64,000 nt of DNA, taken from Trichuris trichiura (taxonomy: Eukaryota; Nematoda; Enoplea; Trichinellida; Trichuridae). A program made the translations under genes and the position numbers. The notes beneath the pieces are model-generated. The model did no database searches and had not been told where the DNA came from. It saw only the letters and a program-made list of their open reading frames with translations. Location of the stretch: contig JBAJFE010000026.1 of NCBI GenBank assembly GCA_037903355.1, positions 7,316,001-7,380,000 on the forward strand, in the 5' to 3' direction. Of this stretch, positions 22,295-33,336 are shown one piece after another. The first letter of the stretch is position 1. The number at the start of each line of letters is the position of its first letter.

Positions 22295-22750
22295 GGTCGT
22301 AAACTGAAATCCCGAATATTCGTACTGCGGTCGTAAACCGAAATCCCGAATATTCATGAACGGCCGAAACCTTTGCACGCAAGGAATACTGAACCCACCG
22401 AAATCCTGAAAGCCTAAGTTCAGGTATGGTTTCCATGTTTAGATGACCAAACATTTACGTCAAATTGTCCTATTGTAATTGTGTTGTACTTATAGTTGCT
22501 GTACGAAGGAGTGAAGCCTCAAAGCTCATCTACAAGGGTATTTATGGTCAAAAGATGTCACCCACTTACCAAGTATGAGTTCTGCAAAGCTACAGTGGGA
22601 CCACTTCCGTACCATAACTGAAATTTAGCTTTCGGGATTTCAGTTCGCTCGGAGTTTTTTCTTATTCGGGATTTAAACCCTTTCAAAGACTCCGCCCGTT
22701 CGGTCACTCTTTTCTACTCGACAATACGACTATTCGGGATTTCGAACCCA
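22295..22750. repeat. Cluster of AAATCCCGAAT motifs in both orientations
   Basis: AAATCCCGAATATTC occurs at 22307 and 22341 within a 34-bp tandem repeat (GGTCGTAAAC, then C/TGAAATCCCG). A variant AAATCCTGAA lies at 22401. The reverse complement (TTCGGGATTT) occurs at 22631, 22674 and 22732. The outermost forward and reverse sites (CTGAAATCCCGAA and TTCGGGATTTCAG) would form inverted ends of an element of about 340 bp. No coding content lies inside. Confidence 0.6.
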
Positions 22751-22759
22751 CGTAATATA

Positions 22760-25700
22760 ATACTTTTTTAATACGCTACTCGGGAGTTACAGGCTTTGAT
22801 ATTTGTCAGAAAACATCGCTGATAAGCACTTTAATAATTAATGGATGAAAAGGCTGAAAATTTCATCTCATAGAATGACGTACAGAACTTGGCCATTGTT
22901 TACTTGATTTCTACCTGAACTTAAGCCCACAATCACTTTTATTCGTAAAGTTCTGTCAAAACATACTTTCACAATTTCAGCCGCAATAAACAGTGGAAAT
23001 ATTCAGTGGGGAAAAGTCTGCAAACTGCTTTTTCCAATATTCGTACTGTTCGTTAGCCTATCAGAATAGGACGTTCATTCTTGTGAATAAATGGATAGGA
23101 CCCATCTTCTTAACTTTTTTAAAAGTTCAATACAATTCAAAATACGCGAAAATACCTCATAATAAAAAAAACAAAGAAATTAAAACCCCGCTTGCGGAAT
23201 AAGAACTATCAGCACCTTCTGAGCAAGAACAAATTGCGGAAATAAGCTATTATAAAGCAAACTCATTAAGCAAACGAGTTTCTAAACACGGTACAGTACT
23301 TTTCTTAACGCTATACTTTATCTTGAAAGATCAACGAAATCTCACGCGCTTCTTAGCAACAAAAAGCATATAAAGAACTTAGTCACAAAAACATACACAC
23401 TGGTGGTTCAGAACTCTAAAAGGGCAATAACATTTTGGCGAAAGCTATTGCCCCTTATTTCATGGATGCTGTTACACGTAGCGATGCCAACTTCATTTGT
23501 AAACTGCTTGTTATCCAATGTTACTACTTCATTATCGCTAACAACCGTTTGGGAGATTACTCCAAAAAAAGTAACTACAGAAGTGATAAAAATGAACCAC
23601 ACAGACGTAGTTCGACTAGTCTTAGCGAGAATATTTTAACGCGTAAATAGTACCACGAAAATCGTCAAAAAATGAAAACCTAAAGCTGTACTTTATCATC
23701 TCAACTAATGTACATGCTTACCAATGGAAGCAATCTTCATTGGATTCGGACGATCAGCAGAACCTCAACTTCTAACGCATACGCCGCTTTGTCGAATTGA
23801 ATTTTTCAACTACGGAACATCTCTACCATTGTAGAATGGAAAAGTTAACGAAAAAGCGATAAACTACCTTTAAAACTAACCGGGATCATTGTACGTCGTT
23901 CCCGACGAAAGACGCGATGATCAAACAGCGACAGCTTTGCCCGCAAGCTGGTGATCGTCAAAATGCCAATTATCGTAACCAGCCCGCTTAAAATTTTTTC
24001 AAGTTCAACTGGAAGTAATCATCCGAACAGAGATACCAATGCATTACGTATACTAAGTTCGTATGACATGTCCGAAAATTTACCTTCGGGGAAAGTTTTT
24101 CAAACTTTTCGCTGCACCGTTTTGTTCCCGTAAACGTAACAGCTTTTATCGTAATGCGCCCGTTGCATCTGACGGTTGCGTTTTACGGTCACGAAGCTCA
24201 TCGGACATTGAACTCCAGTTGCTTTGCAGTTCATTGAAAAAGCCAATAGACGAAAGGATAAGAACAGGCGTGGAATGTTTGTTGCTTTCTGGCAAGTTTC
24301 AGTGTAATTACGCTTTTTTTACCGGTCGCTTAGCAACAGAATCGAACTTACACTCCCACTAGCAAGGCTAAACAATTATTTATGCCATTTTGATTAGCCA
24401 TACGAGTTCAGCTGTTTGTCAACATTTTTTTCACGTAACTAGAATGGCGGCGTTACCAGTTACAAGAAAACATGGATGCGCTGTATGTACGTTTTTATTG
24501 CATAGATTATTTGGGCGTATGTTGTACTGATGTTCTCTCGTTGAACTGGCCAACCTTCTTATGGTAAACGTTATTTATAAGAACTTTATTCTGCTTATGG
24601 AAAAAGTCAATTTCGAGGGCCAAACACTGACCTATAGCGTTCACGCGCTGTCATAGATAGCGTTGTTCTTCGCTTCAGGGTGCTATTCGTTAGCAACACA
24701 AGTTTGACGTTTTATCGAAAGCAAGTGCAATGAAGAGTCACGAATAGCCCTGATTCGATAGGCTTAATTAATCTGTAATGACTACTGTAGCCCAAAAAAC
24801 AAAGTAGCTTTCAGCACCGTTACTCAGAATGTATTACCATAGCAATAACTTTAGCTATAGCAACAGAATTAATTTTTAAAACGCAGGTTCAAAGTGCTTT
24901 TTAATTACGAAATGCGGAACGTTTCTGCCTCACCTTCTCGCGTTGAACCTGCAAATAGATTAGTTATCGAAATATGCCAACATGGCCACATCTTTTTAAG
25001 TAGCGCCTTAGGTGTGGCGTTTTAGTACTTATACGCAGAACTCATTTATGCTATGTAGTCCCGTTTGCCGTGTTTATGCAGCCCTGCTGCTGTGGAATGA
25101 CAACATTTTCCTTACATGTCACATGGTATGTTTCTCAGGTACTGTTCCGATTTTATTGTCCCTAGAATTTTCTCGCATCAAAACATCTTTGAAACATATC
25201 TCCTTCGTTTCAGCTGTTAAACCATTGAACTGCGCTTGAAAATTTTGGGTATTGTATAGAACTTAACACTTGCTGACAATGGTGTTAAAAGTTCTGCGAA
25301 TCTAGCATATCCATTCGTTTGTAAAGGGCGGATGAAGCTTAGCTCGTTACAAAGTATCTAGACTGTGACATAAGTTAAGCTTAAAACATATCTGCTTCAT
25401 ATGACGAAGCATTGAAGCTACATGGCTGTTGAAGTGATATGTTGCGCAGGTTGATTGCCTTTTTGTGAAGTTCGCAAGCAGGTGCAGAAAATATGCAACG
25501 CAGGTAAGACGGTTCTAAAATGCTTTCTTCTCATACAACATTGTTTAATCTTGCATTCGCAGATGCGCAGCGGGTAAATTGAGACTGAGCCGCAGCTTAG
25601 TGTTGCTTAGGTTAACGAGAATACGTTGTGTATATTAAAGAGGCCGACCACACCTTATAAATAGCATTTGACTTTCGATGTAGCAAAAGTAATCTTCCAA

Positions 25701-26240
25701 TACCATGAATGCCAAAAATGCTACCTGCATGTTACTGTAGAGTGTGGAACATAATCATTTCAAGTTTTGAACCTTTAATTCTGCCCATGGAAAAAAATTG
25801 GCGAACTTTGTCGAAGGATAAAAGCCTTATTAAAGCTTTTTACAATCTTAAGCCACGTATTCTTCTTTTATAACAGTAAGTAAATGATAATCAAGTACTT
25901 ATTCTTGAAATATGACGAGAAGTTAATAAAAACTACCTGAAAAGCGTTTTCTTTTTTTGAAGGTATGCGAAACAAAATGCCTTCGCAGACACTGCATAAT
26001 GCAGTACAAATAAAACAAATTTCTCTCCTACTGTAAGCAAAATAATATGGGTTGATGTTGGCATATATCGAAATTTTTGGCAGAGTTTAGTTTAATGCGT
26101 TTTATCGACAACGTAAAGCGTCAGTGATTGTCGCAGCGAAAAAAAGTGGTCGCATGCGAACTGCATTTTTTTCCTACTAACTTTTCTACGCGTGCGGTCC
26201 ATCTCTTTGTATTGTTACCTTTTGAAGTTCTTCATCTCGA
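22760..26240. other. No gene recognised
   Basis: AT-rich with short frames only. A minus-strand frame at 23408-23602 begins with a signal-peptide-like stretch (MWFIFITSVVTFFGVISQTV), but I found no continuation by splicing. It is left as a weak candidate first exon. Confidence 0.25.
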
Positions 26241-26248
26241 TTAGGCGA

Positions 26249-26788
26249 TCATTCCGGTAATGGAGGTTTCGATTCTTTGTTATCGTCAATACCACTTTTT
26301 TGCATAGCCGTTTGACCATTTTTCATCCAATCCCAAGCTCTTGGAGTTAATTTTGTTACCATATCCGGCTCGAACTTGGTACTCTCATTGAATACGCTAA
26401 GTCTTATTCTCTTATTGTTTTGGGCGCTTCCAATTTTGCTTTGTTCAGCTGTAAGACTTCCTTGTAAGTTACCAGTCATGTTTAGTGGCATAATGGGGTT
26501 TCCAGTTGGGCATTCGTCTGGTTTTTTTGCGAAGCGCTGATTCAATGTTGCCATACCGTATTGGTTCTGGTTCCTTTTTCTCTTGTCTGCAGTTTCTGTT
26601 GTCGACTGCTCTATGCTATGACGTTTTCTGCAACATGTAAAAACGGCGAATGCGCAGACTATAAGTGGCAACGCCGTTAAGCAAAGTGTATTCCATTGGG
26701 TTTTGCTTTCCGGAATGGTCAAGCTTTGCTGAAAATCGCTAGTCTGCCTAAACTGGGCAGATATTGAGTGGCTGACTAATCGCGGAAA
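26249..26788 (-). CDS. Putative single-pass membrane protein or its last exon
   Basis: I do not recognise the family. From the Met at about 26791 the frame runs about 180 residues. After roughly 35 polar residues there is one hydrophobic segment (TLCLTALPLIVCAFAVFTCC) followed at once by RKRH, a stop-transfer pattern. A 120-residue polar, Gln/Asn-rich tail follows, ending in KPPLPE. This would be a short extracellular part and a long cytoplasmic tail. Upstream, at 26853, the minus strand has a good donor (GACAG then GTGAGT) and an acceptor (AATGCAG) about 55 nt on, a size typical of introns in this window. The phases I tried hit a stop, so the upstream exon is not settled. Composition and the clean membrane segment argue for a real gene. 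Confidence 0.45.
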   Translation of the reverse strand, partial: FPRLVSHSISAQFRQTSDFQQSLTIPESKTQWNTLCLTALPLIVCAFAVFTCCRKRHSIEQSTTETADKRKRNQNQYGMATLNQRFAKKPDECPTGNPIMPLNMTGNLQGSLTAEQSKIGSAQNNKRIRLSVFNESTKFEPDMVTKLTPRAWDWMKNGQTAMQKSGIDDNKESKPPLPE

Positions 26789-27614
26789 CATCAAGCTGCA
26801 TTCATTGCATGTATTGGCGGCTTAAGACGTTACTCGGCTAAGATGCAACTCACCTGTCGGCTTTAAAGCATTCTTAGTAACCACACCATTCATACGTACA
26901 TTTTAAACTTCCTTTACAATTGGAGTGACTTCTGTTAAGGTTAACAATTTTCCCGCTTATTTCTATGCACCAAGTGCGCATTACTGCCGCCTATATGTGC
27001 CTTAGTAATTGCTATAACAAAATCGCAACAGGGTTCAATAGCTTTCCCGCCCTGGTTTCCAAATTTTTCAACAAGGATATACTATTCTTTTCTTCGGTTA
27101 ACAATATCATTTCCATCTTACTAACTCTTGATTAACCGAACTTCATGCAATGTTAGGAAACGTAGTCGCTGCTTGTAGAGAGCAGTTTGCGTTATCCGTT
27201 GCTCAGAGTTAAAAGTATACCCTTTTTTAAGGTGCTTCGGTGGATCTCTCGGCTAGCCAGCAGTAGTACTCTTCCAGGCGGGTAATGTTTTGCTTTTTGC
27301 CTACAGTGTTTACGGGAATATAGTACGTGATGATATTCTGGTCCGTGTTTCTGAAAACGTGCTGTAAAACCATTATTATTTGTCTGACTAAATCGGGGAT
27401 ACCTTTTCTACCCTTTTTTTAGTTCCGACTGGAATGAAGTCACTGTTTTTCCAGGTTACCCATTCGTTGCAACATAGCGCGTCCGCAAATGACGCTTTTA
27501 ACTTCTACGAGCAGTGGTAAAGTAAGTGACGGTATTTTCTTTTTGTTTGTTCTCTCGAAAACGTTTCCCGATGACACGGGTAGCTAATCGACGCAACGAG
27601 TTTATGCAAATAAT

Positions 27615-27986
27615 TTAATCAGCCTTTTTTGCCGTGTAGTTTATCTTGTGAGCACAATGGCTTTTCAGGTTGCGAAAAAATCGGGAGCTTCGTTCCCTGC
27701 GAGGAAACGGCCAGTAAACTTCTTTGAGATGCCATGAAGCAATCGAGCGGCCTATATTCCAGGTTGAATATTCAGAGGCGGCTTGTTGACTTGTGCACTT
27801 TTGCCCGTAATATCCTGCCGCTGAAGAAGTCATATAAAAAGTAGCAGCAATGTTTTTTCCACGATTCTTGAAATGCTTCAAGCAAGTGAAGGTCGTGTGA
27901 TCAGTTCTTTCGTTGTCTTCAATTGTACCGCTTGGTTGGCCTCGTGTGGCAATGAAAGAAAAAGAAAAAGAAGAAGAAAATGCCAT
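27615..27986 (-). CDS. Unrecognised 123-codon frame, possible small secreted protein or exon
   Basis: Begins MAFSSSFSFSFIATRG, which could be a weak signal sequence or a read-through of a polypyrimidine tract ahead of an acceptor. The body has spaced Cys (FTCLKHF, GQKCTSQ, KSHCAHK) and aromatic residues, and it ends at a stop after NYTAKKAD. It lies about 0.8 kb upstream of the membrane-protein frame at 26249-26788 on the same strand and could be an exon of the same gene. No family recognised. Confidence 0.25.
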   Translation of the reverse strand: MAFSSSFSFSFIATRGQPSGTIEDNERTDHTTFTCLKHFKNRGKNIAATFYMTSSAAGYYGQKCTSQQAASEYSTWNIGRSIASWHLKEVYWPFPRRERSSRFFRNLKSHCAHKINYTAKKAD

Positions 27987-27999
27987 GCTTAAGGTAGTT

Positions 28000-30900
28000 G
28001 TGGGTAGGCGCTAGTTTTTTTTCAATGCTTTTATAAGAATAAGGATAGGGTGCTGTTGACTCAAATCGATCACTGATGACGGAGCATGGAAGCTCTGTGT
28101 TTTAAGTTGTTATAAGATGGAACTTCGTCCCTTGCAGAAATCGAAGACACACTAACCTGCTACCAACTCGCCAATTATTATTACTACTGAAAGCTGAAGC
28201 ATCATACTGAATATTTCATCGAGTATGCGGCGTGGTTGGCTCAGGATGTCAGAACAAAATGAAATCACTCGCCATTACAGGGTGCTGAAGATGGAGTGAA
28301 GTAACGAAATATTCAAAAAGTACGCGTACAACGGAGGGATAGTTGAAAAAAGAGAAAAGCTGACTTTTTGTCTCCGTCCGTCTTGACTACAGTTGGCGTA
28401 TGGCTGTATTGTATTTCCCTTGCGCAATAAACGGAACTTTTTGACGTGACATGTAATAGCGGACGTCTCAAGAAGGCAATAGAGTTTCTATTGGATATTT
28501 TGCAAGTGTAAATTCATATGCAAATTTTCGACAGTTTTTAGATTGTTGCGTAACCATTTTTTTCCGAATACTTAAATAGTTCAGCCGGAGGGTACAATTT
28601 CAAAAGTAAAATTTTTCCCGCCGTCAGCAATAAGAATGAAGCGGACGTTGTTCGCTCACTGACTATTTTGGCCGCCTAAAAATAGTGATAATAGGAATGT
28701 GTAAGTTTTATGTTCTTATATTCCTTACTTTTTATAAAGTTGCCGTTTGTCTCCAAGCCGTACTAGCGGCTAGTTTGAAGTGTCGCGTTAAAAAGGAGCG
28801 CTTTTTCCTACTAACCGAATTGGCGATTACCATATAGGCACAGTCCCTTTTTTGAGCTCTTTTCAAAGCAGCTGATAGGCAAAGCGATCGTCCCGCGCGT
28901 TAGTAACGGTGAACAATTTTCATTAATCGTGTCAGTGGCGCCGTGTCATTTTGCTCCGTTTTTTGTAGCGGGTTACCCGCCGACCTACGCCCATTCGGAT
29001 TTCCAATTAGCCTGAATTTTTCTAATTCAACTTTTCCTCCGTTGATCCAGTTTCTCTTTTTCTTTTTTTCGTCAAAATGCCACCTCGAGTCCGCTTTGCC
29101 GGCTTTCGAGCGAAGCGAAGTTTTGGTGCCTTCGGCGGAGGTCACTTTTTCTCGACGTTTTGTTGGGTTCCACTTAAAGTTTTTTCTTTCCTTTTGGTAA
29201 AATTCCTTCCGTTGCTTTTCTTGTACGCTGAATGGAGGACGCGCAGCTTATCGCGTAGAAATTTTCCTTGCCATTTTAGGCTGTCACCTCTCGTCCGTCA
29301 ACGTTTTAAGTGGACGAAACGCGTTCGGCTGTGCTGGAATGTTGGAAAAACTGAAACTAATGGATTTGGAAATTTAATTGCAAAAGTATTTGACAAGCTT
29401 TCCGCTTTCAAGCCTGCATCAGTTAGTTGGCTGTTTTGTCAAAGCGCATATAGACGAAGGCAAAAGGCTTTACGGCTGTTCAAATTCTCTGTCGTCATAC
29501 CATCATCGTCGCAAATGCGTCTAAAATGAAATGTTTTTTTTCGAGAAAGAAAAAGCTTCTGCTGAAGAGTGGATTCGGCATCGTCACGGCCGAGTGACGC
29601 AGTTTGTTTGATCAGTTTTAGAGTTATCAAATAAGCTAACTCGTTTCTCTTTTTTGTTGTTCCTTACAACTCGCTAGTAGGCGAGACTAGTTGATCACAA
29701 GACGAAAACTCAATGACGAAGCAAACTTTCGATGTTTGTTCATTCGACGAGAAGCGATGAGAGCATTTCGTTCGCCAGAGCTGCTCGTCAAGATCCATTG
29801 ATGGACTTTTTTCTTTTCTTCTCTCTCTCTCTCTCTTGCGTCCGGAATAGCTCGGTTGACTTTGCCAACTTTCGTTTTTCGTGGCAACCCATCGTTGGCG
29901 GGACTTGAAATGTCAACGTTGGCAGCAAGGCGTTTTCAATTTAGTTTAACTCTCTTTACGCTGCCAACTTTTAAAGCCCATAGGCGCAGCTACCACAGCC
30001 AGTTATGATGGGTATTTTTCCGAATAAGTTCGGACTTAATATCTTTTACTCTTCATCACGGAAGCTTCCCTGCCCTGCGGTGTCGCAATCCGATGCCGCG
30101 CAGTTGGGAAACCAATTTTTAGGGTGCACCCTTAGTTGGCTTGACGAATCGGTGTCGTTTGCCTAAACTGTTTGCTCGGACGTTCACATTTGGCGGCAGC
30201 GGTGGCAGTTGTCATTTAAAAATGGGACGTTTGTCATCTTGCAATGTAACTCCAAGCGTTTCTTCCATTTTTCCAATTGAAGAAGGAGAAGAAGAGGAGC
30301 GGTATTTGCTGCCTTGTCGAAAATGTCGCTTCCACTTTGCTTAACGAAATGCCCTAGGTGAATTCCACTTATTTAAGTTTTGCATACACTTGCAGACCTA
30401 CATAAATAACACAATGTACGCAGAGCTTAAAAAATAAAGGCCTGCGCGAAATGGCTATATGTTGGAGTGGAAGAATTGAAGCTAGCAAAGTGTGCTGATG
30501 GCAGCGGAAAGCTTCCGCGCCGTAGTTGCTTCGTTGATGTTTACAAGTCTCAACAGCTAAAAAAAAGCCAAAGTAGGAGGTGCTGTGACAAAATTGGCTA
30601 GGCGACGACACTTGGAGAGGACTTAAGAGCTTTTCAACTTTAATACATATGCTTAGGAATTCCCAACGAATCAATAGATCGGTTGAGAAATTCCATTTCC
30701 AACATGTCAGCTACGGTTAAGATTTCCTACGGAATCGCATTAGGGGACAGCTTTCGTTCAAGCGTAAGAACTAGCTGCTTTTGTTTATCTGACTGTGAAG
30801 TAGTTGATTGAAAAAATCGACAAACCGAAGTTATAAATTCAAAAATGAATCGCTAAGGGAATATATAAATCGGATGGAATCAGAATGGCACTGTTTTGTC

Positions 30901-33330
30901 AACTAAACCATCCATCTTCTTTCCCCTGACGATCGTATCGGTTAAGATACTACGCTTCCTACTGGATACGCTATCGTCCCAATCTTGAATGCGTATATTG
31001 CAACGTTGGTTGAATGAAGAAGAGCATTTTGACGAAAGCAATTTTCCGCCCTTGATGGCACGCTACCCTCGAAGCAATGGAGTGTGTGATGGCCTTGGGG
31101 AGCCCATTGTTACTCTTGTTTGCACATATGTTGGCAAGTAGGCAAAGGTGAGACAATGCGTTCCAAAGAAACGAATTCGCAACATGTCTTTTTCGCTTGC
31201 CAAAGTACACACGCTCAGCAGAGCGACACGCAACCTTCGAAGGATAGTCGAATTTTTTTCTTCTTCTCTACAAACAATCCGGAATACGCGTCGCGTTATT
31301 ATTGGTCAAATTTGAATTTCTTCTTCCGCGAAACATTTACCTAACGTTCGTTCGCCCAGCACGGGCAGCTTCGCGCTCCGAATTTAGTTCGCGTTGGATT
31401 TCCGTGCTATTATGCAAATAAGCTGCTTAACTATTCAACGTCTTTTTAGGAGCGGCGGCTGGCAGTTCCAGGCAGCGACGGGTGGTAGTAACATGTCTCC
31501 ATTTTTGCCATAATTTGAATTAAACGGAAGCGGAAAAGGAGGCCAAAAAATGTGCGTACGGAATGGTGACAACGGAGCCGTGTTTCATATCTGCCCTCAA
31601 TCAATGGTTTTTTTCTCCTTCAACGCTTCTTCCATCCACGGGCTCCCATTCATGCGGATGGCAATGATATTGCTTTATCGGTTTTGAGATCAAGTCGCTC
31701 TCCCAATGCTGTGGGTTCGTTTTCGCTGACTAATGACGTTTCAACGTCTATGGCAGCTGCTTGATCACAGTGATCCTTTACGCTTTGCCGTCAAGAGACC
31801 ACCGGTTCAATATGGAAGATTTTTGCACCCTTTTCGCCAATGCTTCTTGTTTACTCGCAAAGCGAAGTCACCCTTTACGATACCATCGTTAAAGTTGATG
31901 ACGTCACTACAAGTATTTGTTGGGACATATTCAGCGTTGCAAAATGTTCAGGCGAAGACAAGTGGCATTAATATGTTAGTTTAATTGGCAGCTCGCCTGG
32001 AGTGGGATGGATTTTACCACTACGAACAAGTCGGACATGCAGCGTCGTATAAACACGAGCAAACTTTATCAACTTTTGTTATTGGGTGATTGGTGACGCC
32101 TTAAATTGCCGGATAGCCATCTTAGTTCGCATAGTATGAACATAGAAGCAGAACAACGCCGGTCTAATGAGATACCATCGAAGCCGTCGCGCCGGAATGT
32201 CAGATGGATAGCGCATACTTTTTACTGGTAATGAAAAAACAAAATGTTGCAAAACTTGCGTTGCCATAGGTCGATTGACCGCTGCCGCGGCATTCGCGCT
32301 TAATCAGTCTGTAGAATTTGAAAAAGGAACTTACAAATGCAATAAGACGAACGGTAACCGATCTCAAGGAAGAAAATGCAAATTGCGCGCCGCCGGCTTG
32401 TCGTCGTGGCGCCTGTGCAAACCAGTTTCCTTTTTTTAAAATTCTGCTCCGCAAGACGTCATCCCGCCAGTTGCGGCCAACCGAGCGAATAATTCCGTCT
32501 TGGAAAGTTTGTCGGAGTAGAGGCAAAAAAACGAACAAAAAACCGCCCTAACCGTCTTGCCTTTTTTTAATGCCGCCAAGTGAATAACCAAAAGAGATGA
32601 GCGCGCGAAAAAGAAGCGAATTTGTAGTTCCGCTTTCTGTTGAAATCTCATTAGGGGTAGTAGATTTTTTTTTTTAGCTTACGGAAAACCAATTTTGCTT
32701 ATCAAGTTTTTGCAAGCGTTGAGTAGTTTGAAAAGTGGTCAACTTTGTCCACTCCTTAAATATTGATACGCTCGGCAGGCGCAGATCGCCGGCAGTGTTG
32801 ATCGTCGATCAATTGTCGTTTGCCGTGATGGCCTTTCATATTTTTTGCGCCCCGGGGTCTGGCACCCTCGTATTGTCCCATTATAGCCAATAACGCACGG
32901 TCGTTACTATACGGACGTAGGGGCAATTGGTCCCGTCGGTCGGTCTCCCCTCACTGTGCTTAATCATTCGTTTCCTTTTGCCCTAACGGAGAGAGAGACG
33001 CCGTTGAGGATTGAAAGCCGTCGAAAACTACCGCCAGCCAAATTCCTGACGACGCTACAATTGTCTCAGCTAATTGGCAGTCGATAGCAAGAACGATCGC
33101 CAAAATCCTCCAGCCGACGTTGCGATCAATCGTCTTACTCAATCGCTGGAATAATTGACAACCAACGAGAGCGGAAAAGACGGCCGAAACGTATGTCTTA
33201 CTGTAGTCAACAACTACTTGTTCTTAGTTTGAACCTGCAAATCATTACGTAGTCATCCGTCAGCTGCAGCGTCGGAGTTGGTGAACGGTTATTGCGAAGC
33301 GATTTCAGAATTGGCCGCTTCTGTGCCAGT
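28000..33330. other. No gene recognised; upstream region of calsyntenin
   Basis: A plus-strand 150-codon frame at 29077-29529 overlaps an 81-codon minus frame at 28900-29145. Neither resembles a known family and I take both as chance. A CT microsatellite lies at 29820-29838. The last kilobase before 33337 should contain the calsyntenin promoter; it is GC-richer than the rest and I see no clear core element. Confidence 0.35.
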
Positions 33331-33336
33331 CCACAA

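Noticed and set aside
23408..23602. Signal-peptide-like frame MWFIFITSVVTFFG
   Set aside because: Only 64 codons, no downstream exon found, and an equally long frame exists on the other strand.
27228..27260. CGGTGGATCTCTCGGCT resembles the 5' part of animal 5.8S rRNA
   Set aside because: The likeness is under 20 bases and the following sequence does not continue into the conserved GATGAAGAACGCAGC block, so no rRNA gene is called.
28900..29529. Opposed frames of 81 and 150 codons
   Set aside because: Neither shows motif content or splice context, and both are biased in composition.
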